Assembly: GCA_018061965.1 (NCBI GenBank)
Contig: JAGOTG010000004.1
Location: 62,001 to 126,000, forward strand
Direction: 5' to 3'
From: Legionellaceae bacterium
Lineage (GTDB): Bacteria > Pseudomonadota > Gammaproteobacteria > Legionellales > Legionellaceae
DNA: 64,000 nt
A model generated the notes under the pieces. That model was not told the origin of the DNA. It saw nothing but the letters and a program-made list of their open reading frames with translations, and did not search any database. How positions within the stretch are numbered: position 1 is the first letter of the stretch; every line of letters begins with the position of its first letter. Position numbers and translations under genes: made by a program. Shown in pieces: positions 47,292 through 57,025 of the stretch.

Positions 47292-48365
47292 ATGAAAAAA
47301 ATTGTGATGACAGGGGGCGGAAGTGCGGGTCACGTCACGCCTAATTTGGCTTTGATTCCTGAGCTACAAGCGCAAGGGTGGTCCATTGAATATATAGGAT
47401 CAGAGAAAGGCGTCGAGCGTGCCATGATTGAATCAGCCCATATTCCTTATCATGCGATTCGGTCGGGTAAATTGCGCCGCTATTTTAGCTGGCAAAATGT
47501 ACGCGATCCTTTGCGTGTGTTGCGAGGTATTTGGCAATCTTATGCTTTGTTACGGCGGATTAAGCCAGAGGTTGTTTTTTCAAAAGGGGGGTTTGTAGCA
47601 TTACCCGTGGTCATTGGTGCTTGGTTAGCACGGATTCCTATTGTGGCTCATGAATCTGACTTTTCGGTTGGTTTGGCGAATCGTTTGAGCTTCCCTTTTG
47701 TCAATACCATTTGTGTGACGTTCCCTGCCGCGCGTGACAAATTCAAAAACCCGGCCAAAGTAGTCGTCACGGGTACGCCGATCCGAGAAAGCTTATTGCA
47801 AGGAGATCGCGCCAAAGGGTTGCAGTTTTGTGGGTTCCAAGCAGATAAACCTTGTTTATTAGTGATAGGCGGCGGTGCGGGTGCGCAGGCGATTAATCTC
47901 TGCGTTCGTCAGGCTTTACCCCTATTGCTGCCTACTATGCAGATCATTCATATTTGTGGTCCAGGGAAAACCGAGCCCAGTTTGGGCCAACAAGCAGGGT
48001 ATTTCCAATTAGAATATGCGCATGCAGAGCTTGCAGATTTGTTTGCAGCGAGTGATTGGGTGGTTTCTCGAGCTGGCGCCAATGCGTTGTATGAATTGTT
48101 AGTTTTGGCGAAGCCGCACATTTTAATTCCCTTACCGCAACGCCAAAGCCGTGGCGATCAAATTGAAAATGCTCATTATTTTGAACAGTTGGGTGCCAGT
48201 CACGTGATTACAGAGGAGCATCTTAATCCTGAGAATTTGGCGCAAGCTATTCAAACGGTGCAGGGAAAGAGGGAGAAAATTTTTGCAGCCATCGCTGCCT
48301 TAGATATTCAACCAGCAGTGCCACCTATTGTAAAGATTTTAGAAGCGTTTGACGTCAAGACCTAG
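47292..48365 (+). CDS. murG: MurG-type UDP-GlcNAc transferase, Firmicute-like
   Basis: MurG adds GlcNAc to lipid I, forming lipid II on the inner face of the cytoplasmic membrane. The 357-residue protein has the GT-B motifs MTGGGSAGHVTPNLAL, SKGGFVALPVVI, VIGGGAGAQAIN, SRAGANALYEL and the C-terminal NAHYFEQLGA. HAIRSGKLRRYFSWQNVRDP is a pattern I associate with clostridial MurG rather than with the enzyme of the gammaproteobacterial dcw cluster. The neighbours are nadC (one base away) and unrelated genes, not mur or fts genes. It may be a second transferase or the only MurG; the window cannot tell. Horizontal acquisition is likely. Confidence 0.85.
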   Translation: MKKIVMTGGGSAGHVTPNLALIPELQAQGWSIEYIGSEKGVERAMIESAHIPYHAIRSGKLRRYFSWQNVRDPLRVLRGIWQSYALLRRIKPEVVFSKGGFVALPVVIGAWLARIPIVAHESDFSVGLANRLSFPFVNTICVTFPAARDKFKNPAKVVVTGTPIRESLLQGDRAKGLQFCGFQADKPCLLVIGGGAGAQAINLCVRQALPLLLPTMQIIHICGPGKTEPSLGQQAGYFQLEYAHAELADLFAASDWVVSRAGANALYELLVLAKPHILIPLPQRQSRGDQIENAHYFEQLGASHVITEEHLNPENLAQAIQTVQGKREKIFAAIAALDIQPAVPPIVKILEAFDVKT

Positions 48366-48413
48366 CTTGCCTATAGTGTTAGGTATCATACATCATTTAT
48401 GAGTGAGTATCTT

Positions 48414-49316
48414 ATGCGAACTCCAAAGCCTCTTGCTGCGGCAAAATCTGTGAAACAAAAGGCGCCATCTCCTAAAAATGCTCGAAGTGCTGAAAAAGAA
48501 GTTCAGGATTTTGATTTACTTAAATTGATTGCATATGGACATAGACACCTTGCTAATCAGATGCTAAGTAAAACCCCTGATCTATTATTGCAACGGAGTG
48601 ATGTCACTGATTACTCCGGTAGAACGTTTAAAAATATTACCGCTTATGACTATGCATATTGGGCCAAAGATACGCATGCCTGCCGTATTTTAGAAGCACA
48701 TATGACTGCAGCCATCAAAGCTGACATGCTGAAATGCTGTCAAGCAATAGAGCAGGAAGGCTTGAGTTACGAGCAATATGGGCAAGTGATTGAGCATTCA
48801 AAGCATTTTGATTTTGGTCCATTTATTAAAGCATTAGAACAGTATGTGGCAGGATACGATCGGTGGCTAACTACAAGCGATTGGAAAGCAATCGAGTCGG
48901 CCTGGATGATGGTTGGACAAGCGCAGCGCGATGTTCCTGTGCACGTTGCACATGAGTATTGTAGAATCGACCGAGCATTTCATCCTACACCAACCTTTGA
49001 TGAAGAGTATCTGCCTGAAAATTTGACCATATTTAATTACAAAACTGAGCAAGAGGAAGTTTGGTTTCCACTGGGTAGCTCTGATGCATCTGGGTTGGGA
49101 ATCAATTTCGGTATTGTATTTGCAGGCAGAGGCTCGAGAAAATGTTATGTAGTACGTGGGCCCAACGAAGGGAATAAATGTTGGGATTATATCGCGCGGT
49201 GGCTGGCTTGGCGTGATACGGCCGGTGGAGACGTAGATCTGGCTGCGATTCAGCATTTAGATGCGGTGCGGACTGCGGATTTGAAGCAATCACTGGATAA
49301 TCTGAGGTTGGTTTAA
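48414..49316 (+). CDS. Effector-like protein with ankyrin-like N-terminus
   Basis: I start at ATG 48414 because GAGTGAG lies about six bases upstream; ATG 48399 is possible. The 300-residue protein has KLIAYGHRHLANQMLSKTPD, an ankyrin-like helix pair, then VTDYSGRTFKNITAYDYAYW and AKDTHACRILEAH. The second half contains PVHVAHEYCRIDRAFHPTP. I recall both segments from repeated hypothetical and effector families of Legionella, but cannot verify the family here. No signal peptide or membrane segment is visible. A promoter-like TTGCCT-N17-like arrangement precedes it. Secretion into a host cell would be an inference from the family only. Confidence 0.65.
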   Translation: MRTPKPLAAAKSVKQKAPSPKNARSAEKEVQDFDLLKLIAYGHRHLANQMLSKTPDLLLQRSDVTDYSGRTFKNITAYDYAYWAKDTHACRILEAHMTAAIKADMLKCCQAIEQEGLSYEQYGQVIEHSKHFDFGPFIKALEQYVAGYDRWLTTSDWKAIESAWMMVGQAQRDVPVHVAHEYCRIDRAFHPTPTFDEEYLPENLTIFNYKTEQEEVWFPLGSSDASGLGINFGIVFAGRGSRKCYVVRGPNEGNKCWDYIARWLAWRDTAGGDVDLAAIQHLDAVRTADLKQSLDNLRLV

Positions 49317-49397
49317 ATTTAATCACTTAAGATTTTGCCAACATAGTCTATATTATTTTGGTGTATATTTTGTGCAACAAAACCTTGGGATTTGTTA

Positions 49398-49730
49398 ATG
49401 GATACATTTCAGGAAGACGTATATCAGCAACGCGCGCAAGTTTTATTAAAATTGCTGGATACTTATCTGGATAAGCGTGAAGTATCGATGTCTGCCGATT
49501 TGCCTATGTTGCGCGAATTACCAGTATTAGTTGATAAAAAAGTCCAAGAGCCAATTGCAGATTTTTTGCGCAGAACTTTGCAATGTAAGGTCAGTTATGG
49601 CAAAGACAGATTCGGCCAACTAAATGGCTACCTTATGGTCTCTTTAGACAATGACCGTTTGAATCAAACTGGTTTATATCAAGGCGCGCTGGCTCTCCAA
49701 AAATTAAATATTAATAGGCCTATTCCTTAG
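49398..49730 (+). CDS. Small hypothetical protein
   Basis: A 110-residue protein (MDTFQEDVYQQRAQVLLKLL...) with no hydrophobic segment and no motif I recognise. ATG 49398 lies seven bases after GGGA; a TTG at 49392 is the first start in the frame. It is helical at the N-terminus and mixed afterwards. It follows the effector-like gene by 81 bases and may be a separate unit or its partner. The absence of internal stops and the ribosome site support a real gene. Confidence 0.6.
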   Translation: MDTFQEDVYQQRAQVLLKLLDTYLDKREVSMSADLPMLRELPVLVDKKVQEPIADFLRRTLQCKVSYGKDRFGQLNGYLMVSLDNDRLNQTGLYQGALALQKLNINRPIP

Positions 49731-49815
49731 GTTCTGCGCATTTATCTGTTGCGGGCCGCAACACTTACTGATTGCATCCAATAATGAAAGTCAGCTGAAT
49801 TAATGGCTGTTAGAA

Positions 49816-50733
49816 CTATTGAAACTCATGTTCAAGGGCTTTTTCAAGTGTAGGATAATGAAATTGGAATCCAGCATCTAGTAGACGTTTTGGTATGACG
49901 CGTTGACCTTTGAGTAGTAGACATTCTCCCATTTCTCCAAATAATAATCGCATTAAAAAGGCAGGGATTTTAAAGACTAAAGGTCGATGCATCGTTTTTG
50001 CTAATGTCCGTGCAAATTGAGCCTGAGAAACAGGTTGTGGAGAAGTTACATTAAATGGGCCACTTAGCTCAGGTTTATTTAGTAAGAATGAAATGGCACT
50101 GACCAAATCATCAATGTGAATCCAAGATAGCATTTGAGCACCATCACCGATAATACTGCCTAATCCCAAATAGAAACTTGGATAAAGTTTTTTTAACATA
50201 CCGTCGCTTTTTTTTAAAACCACGCCAAAACGAGTGGTCGTAACAGGTATGCCATAGTCAATAGCAGGTTGCAAAGCTGCTTGCCATTTGATGCCTATTT
50301 CACTTAAAAAATCTTTGGGATTAGATGTGTCGATAACTGTATTTTCATCTAATGTGGTCTCGTCTCCATTTTCTTGTAGGCCGTAAATTCCAACGGCATT
50401 AGCGCAAAGAAAATGAGGTTTAGCGTTATGATGCATCATCCAATTGGTTAAAATTTCGCTTGTTGTAACCCGTGAGTCAATCAGTTGCTTTTTGCCAATA
50501 TCAGTCCATCTTCGCGCTGCAATGTTGTATCCACACAGGTTGATGACTGCATCATAATTATGAGCATCCAGTTGAGACAACGTATCCCAAGTACAATATG
50601 TGGTATTAATAGGGAATAGTTGCCGTAGTGTCGTTTCGTTTCGGCCTAATACGGTGATTATATTGTGCTGTTTCAAAGCATCTACTAGTGCCTTACCAAT
50701 AAAGCCAGAAGCTCCCGCGATGAGAATATTCAT
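49816..50733 (-). CDS. YfcH/TIGR01777-type NAD(P)-dependent epimerase
   Basis: A 305-residue extended short-chain dehydrogenase/reductase of the YfcH group. MNILIAGASGFIGKAL is the Rossmann dinucleotide-binding motif. It also contains NLCGYNIAARRWTD, a family-typical segment, FLCANAVGIYG, LSWIHIDDLVSAI and FNVTSPQPVSQAQFARTLA, all characteristic. GAGAG precedes the ATG. Its substrate is unknown, as for the whole family. Monocistronic, convergent with the small gene at 49398. Confidence 0.88.
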   Translation of the reverse strand: MNILIAGASGFIGKALVDALKQHNIITVLGRNETTLRQLFPINTTYCTWDTLSQLDAHNYDAVINLCGYNIAARRWTDIGKKQLIDSRVTTSEILTNWMMHHNAKPHFLCANAVGIYGLQENGDETTLDENTVIDTSNPKDFLSEIGIKWQAALQPAIDYGIPVTTTRFGVVLKKSDGMLKKLYPSFYLGLGSIIGDGAQMLSWIHIDDLVSAISFLLNKPELSGPFNVTSPQPVSQAQFARTLAKTMHRPLVFKIPAFLMRLLFGEMGECLLLKGQRVIPKRLLDAGFQFHYPTLEKALEHEFQ

Positions 50734-50876
50734 TTTGTGCTCTCTATATTATATATGAGCTTCATGTTAGTAGAAGATGATGTTTCTAGCAATCGATTAC
50801 TACAGGGTAATTCATATAAGCAACTGCTCCAGGGTAAAAGTAGCGTGTATAACTTTGTTCATACCTGATATTCCGC

Positions 50877-53800
50877 CTAGATAATATTGAAGCAACTCGC
50901 GCTATGCCCAGCCCCATCCTCTCTAGATACTCTTGAACAAGCGGCAAAAAATCCATTTGGAGCAGTTCGATAAGCTGAGGCTGCGCTCGCAACAGAGCTG
51001 AATGCTGCAACAGGGCCTAAGATGATTGGACTGGTCTTAACGGTCAATGTACCGAATCCAAGCATAACCACTGACAGACCATTGAATGCAGCGCTAAGAG
51101 CGATTATTGTGCAGAGTAAGGCTATCATCGTGAGCATGACGCTAAAAACAGCACAAATTGCCCGCAAACGCCAGGCATCATGATCTCTCGACGTCCCATC
51201 TTCCACGACTCGTTGAACCGGCGCAGGGGCGGGGGTATTGTTTCCTGATCGCTCAGCTCCTGTTTCAATAACAATTTTTGGCCAAACATGCTCAGCTACA
51301 TCGGGCGGATACAAAGCGTCTGCTCCCATAAATGGTATCCTCCAGTCACCCTGCAATTCTGGCAACCCCGATTGTTCGAGCGTTCGAAAATAAGCAGCAG
51401 CACAATCTGGTTGATATTTCATTGCCCAAGCTAAAGGTAATCGTTGTTCAATATAATTACGATATTGATCTTCTGTCATGCGATCTGATAATTTCCGAGA
51501 AAATTTCTGTTGTATCGCATGCATGGCCATCGCCAAAGTAAACTCAGCGCCACTCTCTTGAAGCAGTTGAATCAGTGTACGATTAAACTCAATAGAAGCT
51601 CGAGCTGCTTGAGCATATTGTTCGTCTGCTACAAAAATGTCTGCAAATGATGTTTCAACACGCAGCAACTGTAAAGGTAATCTGTGGCTATTGGCATTTA
51701 TAGCAAGAAAATCGCTTATGTCAGAGGGATACTCTAAAAGACGAGCACGACCTATGGGTGTGCGTAAAGCTCGCCCACCTGCTTGGTTTTTCTCATCATA
51801 GGAATAAGTGTCCAAAGTTAATTGATGTAAAGAATCAAATAATAAACTCGCCGTTTCTAGAGTACTCAGATTGGCTATCAGGCGATTTAATTGCAGCATA
51901 TTATCGATATTGGACGGAATATCCAAAATAATACCCACGGGCTCGTGGGAATAACCTGTTCGTTCATCTTCCGTACCTAGCATCAGCATGGCGGTACCCG
52001 ACTCTAAGACTCGGCGATCTGTGGTAATCAATGCTTCGCAAGACACAGTTCGACTCAATGTATCAATCGCTCTCACACAGTCCGCAGCATTGTTTTTATG
52101 CGTACTTATGATCTGAACCATCGCTTCTTGCAGCGCTGCATTAGGCATTTTTTGGCGCATAAAGAGTCGTGCATCAGCTTGTGTCAAGCTAGTTGGATTC
52201 ACATGCGTCAGTGATGATAACAATGTTCTACCGATATCATCTTCTTGTAAAGCTTGAATATCCACAAGGCGTCTCATCGATAATTGACCGAGGTCGGTTT
52301 CAGTATAAAATAATTTATTTTGTAGACCGATGAGATCAGAGCATTCTTTTGGAGTATTACTCTTGGATAAAACATATTCGAGATACAGTGCAAACAAATA
52401 GTCTTTGAAAGCCAATCTTTGCTGCTCAGAAAGCGGAACGCCACTGGGTAATGCTTGGCTCAACTGACGGACACACTCTGTGTCACTATTTTGAGAAATT
52501 TGAAGAAAAACGTCCTGAATGGCAGTATTCAATGCTGTATTCTGTGTTTTTGAAAACAATAAAGCTCTAGACACAAAAGATACTTTGTTGTCATCATGCA
52601 AATAAGTCATGACTATTTTTTCAGCAACTACTGACAGTCTATTTTGTCTGCCTAGTTCCGTCGGATCCAGATTAATCCGCTCAATCAAGATTCTTTTGGT
52701 TAAATTATTTTGAATCATTTTTTGAGTCGATAAGGTATAAAGAGATCTGCCTGGGAAGGCCTCAAGAGCAACCTCATTGATCGTACCACTCATGCCAATA
52801 CGATTGGGCAAAATGCGGCTGAATGGGTGGCCCAAATATTTTTGCGTCACAGCGGAGATCCGTTGATGTAGGTGATCTGATTCATCAAACAAAAACCTAA
52901 ATTCTTCTTTATGAACCTCATCAGCAAGCATGATGGTTCGCAACAGATCTTTCAGACGAATTGCGATTTCTGGAGATGTAATGAAGCGATCACAAGCATG
53001 GATACCGTAAAGCCCCAAACTCTCAGAAACTGTAAAAACAGGCTCTCCCTCCAAACCCGCTAATGCTTCAATGTGTGCAGCAAAACCTTCTGCTGTAAAT
53101 ACCGGGATATGCGTCAATTGCAATCGCCTTAAATCCGGATTATCCGATACTCTCAAAGCCATAACACCTGCCATTTGATTCGCGACATCAAGGCTATTAG
53201 CCTCCGGTGACAGATCGTACGGTGCTAAAGTTCTCGCATCTTGAATAGAAATATTAGGAATTGCTGCTAATTGTTCTGCAACCGAGTTTTGTACGGTTTT
53301 AATTAATTCCAAATGCTGATGCAGCACATGAGCCAAGATTTCTGCTTCTAGCCTATTATTATAAAGCGGTGATTGCTTGATCGATAAACTATCGAGAGAA
53401 ACCAATATTTCATTTAAATATCGGTGGAGAGTCATATCCTCCAGTAAAGTTCGTGGAGTAGACTTGTGAACCAACTGATACAATGCGGCATAGGCTTTGG
53501 GTAACAAACGATTTATTTGCTGCTCCATTTCCTCTTCAGAGTAAGTATTTCCCAATCCTCCAGAATTAGCGAGCAAGAGAGCCGCTTCTAGATCGTGAAG
53601 ACAAGCTATCTTGACCAATGTATCGCGGATTTTTCGTCGATTACTTTTATATTTGGCTTTGAGAAAATCATAAAACTGAGACTGGTTGATTCGAAAGAAA
53701 TTAATGGTGTTTTTTGAAAAATAACCTCTATTTTCATGTGATATGTGTGATTTATCATAAATCTTCGGATTAAATTGAATAGATTGATCATAAATCAAGG

Positions 53801-55532
53801 AGAAATGGATTGACTCTATTCTCGAACTACGTGCAGCAGAAGGAAATACGAACCCAACTCTGGCTCGTACATCTTCCAACCCTTTTTGTATGGCGGTCAA
53901 TTGCTCTGAAAAATTCCTCAATGCTTCAATTCCAAGCATTCCGGTTTGCCTCATCAAGCTTTTTTGCCCCTCCACTATCAATAATAAGCGATTCGGATCA
54001 ATACTTTCTTTGAATAATTTGAATAATTTGAATTCTTGTGTTCCATATAACAAATTTATGGTGGTATAGGGATGCAAATTATGCTGTCGACAATGGTTTA
54101 AGATAAGATTTTGCAGTTCAACATGCATATAATGATGCACTTGCCTGCCTGAAATCATCGCTTGCTGAGATATTCTGTTGTATGCCTCTAAGGTTTCTAA
54201 AGTTGGGATATGCGTGCCATGCGTAATAAGGGTTGCCGCTGTACCTGTTTTAATTCCCTGACGATTAATAGTTTTGGCAGTCACTCCCGCAACCGCTGCA
54301 TTGGGCGCCATACAATATGGTGGCGGTAATGCCAAACGATGATGCTTAATGGCATCATTCAATTCTTGTAACAAAGTATAGGTAAAGAAAGTTTTACCTG
54401 CGCCAACCCCCATATCTATCGACCCAGATGAGCCGCATAACGTTTGCTCACTCACGTGCTTGGAAAATTGGATGCAACATTGTAGCAATGCCAGCTGATA
54501 AGCGCGTAATCGTATCACCGGCAACCCATAATTACGCAACAAAGTAACACCATTGATGATACTCAGATTTAAAACGTACCCAACACCAGCATCAGACATG
54601 GTCGCTTGATTACGCAAGCATTGTTGTCCGAATAGACTGCCTCTAAATTGATTGTCCATTCTTCGTGCTAAGTCCCGATAACGTTGCTTACGAACCACAC
54701 AATTGAATTCGTCGTAATTGAAATCAGCATCGGCCTGAGGAAAATTTGCATCTGCACTCTCAAAAGCTACGGCGCCATAATCACGGTGTGTAGCTTGCTC
54801 GCTCGAGAGCTGTAGTTCTGTATAACCTTGATAATCATGGGTACGTAACAAACTAGCGGATGACTGATCAAGCGCATTTGAATAAAATATTGGGTATAGT
54901 CCATCTAGTTTCAAACGCATAGCATAATCAGACAATTTCCAATATTCTTTCAAGTCTCCCCTAAGCCTTTCATAACCAGACCCTGTATAGACGTGATAAT
55001 CTATAACAAGCTGAGGCTCTGCTGTTCCTGCGCAATAGAAAAAAACCTGGTCATTTCTCTGATCTACGCGAACGCCGTCACCCAAGATCAACTCTTCGCG
55101 CTTTGTATCATAAGTCACATCATCTCGAACCTGGTCTTCCCCAGCCAGATAGGGCTGCAACACGTTTTGAAAATCACCACTAGGAATCAAAACACGCCGT
55201 TCACCTATCCCAATTTCTAAACCATAAGGAAAGCGTATTTGAACAATATATTCAGTAGGATCGGTACCAAATTGTGCTTGCGTCGCTACAAAACCATTCT
55301 TTCTTTCTGTATATATTTGTAAAAAGCACAATTGACCTTCAATATTTAACACGACGTTGGCTATTTTTGCATTCAAATTCAATGCTTTCACTTGATTAAT
55401 GGATTGTGTGATCACGCCCTCAATCAAATCATAAGGCGCTCGACCATTGAGAGAGGTTTGTGTCAAAATAAAGTCAAACAGCTTAGCTTGCTCTACTTGA
55501 GAAGCAGATTCAAATTCAAAAGAGTGCATCAT
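50877..55532 (-). CDS. Giant SF2-like ATPase with C-terminal hydrophobic segments, candidate effector
   Basis: A 1,551-residue protein starting at ATG 55532, with AGGGAA four to five bases upstream. The N-terminal 360 residues are unrecognised. An SF2 helicase-like core follows: Walker A GVGAGKTFFTYTLLQEL near residue 375, LADEVHK (DExH-like) near 868, RIGMSGT near 915, and GGRALRTPIGRARLLEYP near 1250, which resembles motif VI. The long gaps between motifs suggest large insertions. The last 110 residues have two or three hydrophobic segments near 1450-1510. This architecture parallels the larger SecA-like protein at 11224, although their motifs differ. It is a single gene with no obvious partner. 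Nucleic acid or protein remodelling at a membrane is inferred. Confidence 0.75.
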   Translation of the reverse strand: MMHSFEFESASQVEQAKLFDFILTQTSLNGRAPYDLIEGVITQSINQVKALNLNAKIANVVLNIEGQLCFLQIYTERKNGFVATQAQFGTDPTEYIVQIRFPYGLEIGIGERRVLIPSGDFQNVLQPYLAGEDQVRDDVTYDTKREELILGDGVRVDQRNDQVFFYCAGTAEPQLVIDYHVYTGSGYERLRGDLKEYWKLSDYAMRLKLDGLYPIFYSNALDQSSASLLRTHDYQGYTELQLSSEQATHRDYGAVAFESADANFPQADADFNYDEFNCVVRKQRYRDLARRMDNQFRGSLFGQQCLRNQATMSDAGVGYVLNLSIINGVTLLRNYGLPVIRLRAYQLALLQCCIQFSKHVSEQTLCGSSGSIDMGVGAGKTFFTYTLLQELNDAIKHHRLALPPPYCMAPNAAVAGVTAKTINRQGIKTGTAATLITHGTHIPTLETLEAYNRISQQAMISGRQVHHYMHVELQNLILNHCRQHNLHPYTTINLLYGTQEFKLFKLFKESIDPNRLLLIVEGQKSLMRQTGMLGIEALRNFSEQLTAIQKGLEDVRARVGFVFPSAARSSRIESIHFSLIYDQSIQFNPKIYDKSHISHENRGYFSKNTINFFRINQSQFYDFLKAKYKSNRRKIRDTLVKIACLHDLEAALLLANSGGLGNTYSEEEMEQQINRLLPKAYAALYQLVHKSTPRTLLEDMTLHRYLNEILVSLDSLSIKQSPLYNNRLEAEILAHVLHQHLELIKTVQNSVAEQLAAIPNISIQDARTLAPYDLSPEANSLDVANQMAGVMALRVSDNPDLRRLQLTHIPVFTAEGFAAHIEALAGLEGEPVFTVSESLGLYGIHACDRFITSPEIAIRLKDLLRTIMLADEVHKEEFRFLFDESDHLHQRISAVTQKYLGHPFSRILPNRIGMSGTINEVALEAFPGRSLYTLSTQKMIQNNLTKRILIERINLDPTELGRQNRLSVVAEKIVMTYLHDDNKVSFVSRALLFSKTQNTALNTAIQDVFLQISQNSDTECVRQLSQALPSGVPLSEQQRLAFKDYLFALYLEYVLSKSNTPKECSDLIGLQNKLFYTETDLGQLSMRRLVDIQALQEDDIGRTLLSSLTHVNPTSLTQADARLFMRQKMPNAALQEAMVQIISTHKNNAADCVRAIDTLSRTVSCEALITTDRRVLESGTAMLMLGTEDERTGYSHEPVGIILDIPSNIDNMLQLNRLIANLSTLETASLLFDSLHQLTLDTYSYDEKNQAGGRALRTPIGRARLLEYPSDISDFLAINANSHRLPLQLLRVETSFADIFVADEQYAQAARASIEFNRTLIQLLQESGAEFTLAMAMHAIQQKFSRKLSDRMTEDQYRNYIEQRLPLAWAMKYQPDCAAAYFRTLEQSGLPELQGDWRIPFMGADALYPPDVAEHVWPKIVIETGAERSGNNTPAPAPVQRVVEDGTSRDHDAWRLRAICAVFSVMLTMIALLCTIIALSAAFNGLSVVMLGFGTLTVKTSPIILGPVAAFSSVASAASAYRTAPNGFFAACSRVSREDGAGHSASCFNII

Positions 55533-55835
55533 ACATTCCCTGGGGGTTTTGGCTTGTATTTTATCATTAAGAAGCTAAAATGAACACTACCAATTAACTG
55601 TTTTTATGAGTTTGGAGTATTTTTTTGAGCAAACTGTACTTAATTAACGCCATATTTATGGTTTGTTATGGATGACATCGCCCGATAAATCTCAGAATGT
55701 CAAAAATGTTGCCCACTGCATCGATTACAATATAATTTTTCACATTTAAACCCGTGTAAAATCCTTCTATAGATGACAGGCTGTCAATGATCTGCTATGT
55801 TGAAAATAAGTCAAACTAATCGGTGAACAATCTAG
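55533..55835. other. Intergenic region without a visible gene
   Basis: About 300 AT-rich bases separate the divergent genes at 50877 and 55836. I see no ORF with a ribosome site, no strong hairpin and no tRNA. The promoters of both neighbours must lie here, but no consensus -35/-10 pair is convincing. Confidence 0.4.
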
Positions 55836-56291
55836 ATGGAACCTGATCGTTATCAACAACATCATGTAGCGTACATCAGTGGTTTGTTTTGTTTATTTGC
55901 TAGTATCGGCTTGTTTGCATTTAGCTTATTTCTACTACCTTATTTGTTTTTTGATTGGCAATATAGTGTTCCTGATTTTATCATTGGGTTTAGCGCTAGA
56001 TTGCAAGATAAATATACGTTGTCTCATAGTGGTGTGGCCTGGGCCATATGCTTTGCATTGGATTTTCCCGCAGTTATTTTGTTTGTGATTGCAGATGTTT
56101 TATCGAATCGCATTGATAAACAAATTTATGGCATCCAGAATTCGAGATCGGTACCACGTGACAATCAAGAGGGGGCTTCTGAGAAACAGAGTTCGAGTGC
56201 GGAGTCGCGTAAATTGATTTTTAAGATTGTATTACTTATTCTGATTATCTTTATTGTGGCTCAATTTTTCCACGTGGTCATTTCTAATTAA
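55836..56291 (+). CDS. Hypothetical membrane protein
   Basis: A 151-residue protein with three hydrophobic segments: residues 12-40, around 70-92, and 126-147. The C-terminal cytoplasmic-looking loop (RSVPRDNQEGASEKQSSSAESRK) is polar and serine-rich. I do not recognise the family. It precedes the Sel1-like gene by 16 bases on the same strand, so the two are probably cotranscribed. The start ATG 55836 lacks a strong ribosome site. Confidence 0.65.
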   Translation: MEPDRYQQHHVAYISGLFCLFASIGLFAFSLFLLPYLFFDWQYSVPDFIIGFSARLQDKYTLSHSGVAWAICFALDFPAVILFVIADVLSNRIDKQIYGIQNSRSVPRDNQEGASEKQSSSAESRKLIFKIVLLILIIFIVAQFFHVVISN

Positions 56292-56307
56292 ATAAATAGG
56301 TGCGCTG

Positions 56308-56898
56308 ATGATAGGTTGGTTCAAACGCTTAAAAGTTAAAAGACTGCAAAAACAACTCAGAGTATTAAGTACTGCGAGGTTAAATCACACGTCGTCCACT
56401 GAGGCATTACAAAAAGAAATCGGTCTATATTTTATCTTGGCCAAATTGTATGAATCTTTGCTCGGCAAGAAAAAACATCCTTTTGCTCGTGAGCAAGCAT
56501 TGGCTTGTTATCGTGCGGCCGCAGCATTGGATGATGCTCCAGCCCAGTTTATTGTGGGCCAAAAATTATTAGAAGAGGCAAGGATGCGTGAAGAACTGCA
56601 GGGCAGCGGTTTGTTTGCATCGGACGCCAATGCGACCTATCTCAAAATGCTCTATCACGATGCACATGGGTTCTTATTGGCAGCTGAAAAGCATCAGCAT
56701 ATCAAAGCCAAACGCGTGCGTGGCTTATGTCATATCAATGGTTGGGGCGTTCCTGTCGATAAAAACCTCGGATTTGATTTGGTTGTGGCCAGTATTGAAC
56801 AAGAGAACTCATGGGATCGAGTCCAAAAGATTTTTGCCGAATTAGGCATCAATCAATCCTCATTTTTCTCAGAACTGTTTCAGCATCGCAAAAAGTGA
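56308..56898 (+). CDS. Sel1-repeat-like protein
   Basis: A 196-residue helical protein. ALACYRAAAALDDAPAQFIV and GFLLAAEKHQHIKAKRVRGL, followed by HINGWGVPVDKNLGFDLV, look like two SEL1/TPR-like units, which usually mediate protein contacts. The N-terminus is strongly basic (WFKRLKVKRLQKQLR). No signal peptide is seen. GGTGC just upstream may serve as the ribosome site. It follows a small membrane protein by 16 bases. Sel1-like proteins are common in Legionella and Coxiella, some as host-interaction factors, but a housekeeping role is equally possible. Confidence 0.65.
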   Translation: MIGWFKRLKVKRLQKQLRVLSTARLNHTSSTEALQKEIGLYFILAKLYESLLGKKKHPFAREQALACYRAAAALDDAPAQFIVGQKLLEEARMREELQGSGLFASDANATYLKMLYHDAHGFLLAAEKHQHIKAKRVRGLCHINGWGVPVDKNLGFDLVVASIEQENSWDRVQKIFAELGINQSSFFSELFQHRKK

Positions 56899-56916
56899 CG
56901 TACCCGAAGTACGTCA
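56896..56916. repeat. Short palindrome related to the 31226-31337 element
   Basis: TGACGTAC (56896-56903) and GTACGTCA (56909-56916) form a perfect 8-base stem with a 5-base loop right after the Sel1-like stop codon. The flanking TCCTGAG resembles the arm of the 31226-31337 repeat. No T run follows. Confidence 0.5.
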
Positions 56917-57025
56917 TCCTGAGTGAGATGATGGCTACCCTCGCATAAAAAATCCCTTTGTCGCATATTGCGATTTTTTGCGCCTTTATGCTATTATTGT
57001 CATTGTGAACGTTTAAGGTGTGATT

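Noticed and set aside
50786..51010. Minus-strand ORF of 74 codons overlapping the end of the 1,551-residue gene
   Set aside because: It lies in another frame of a well-supported gene. It could reflect a frameshift at the C-terminus, but the annotated frame ends in plausible hydrophobic helices, so I kept that frame.
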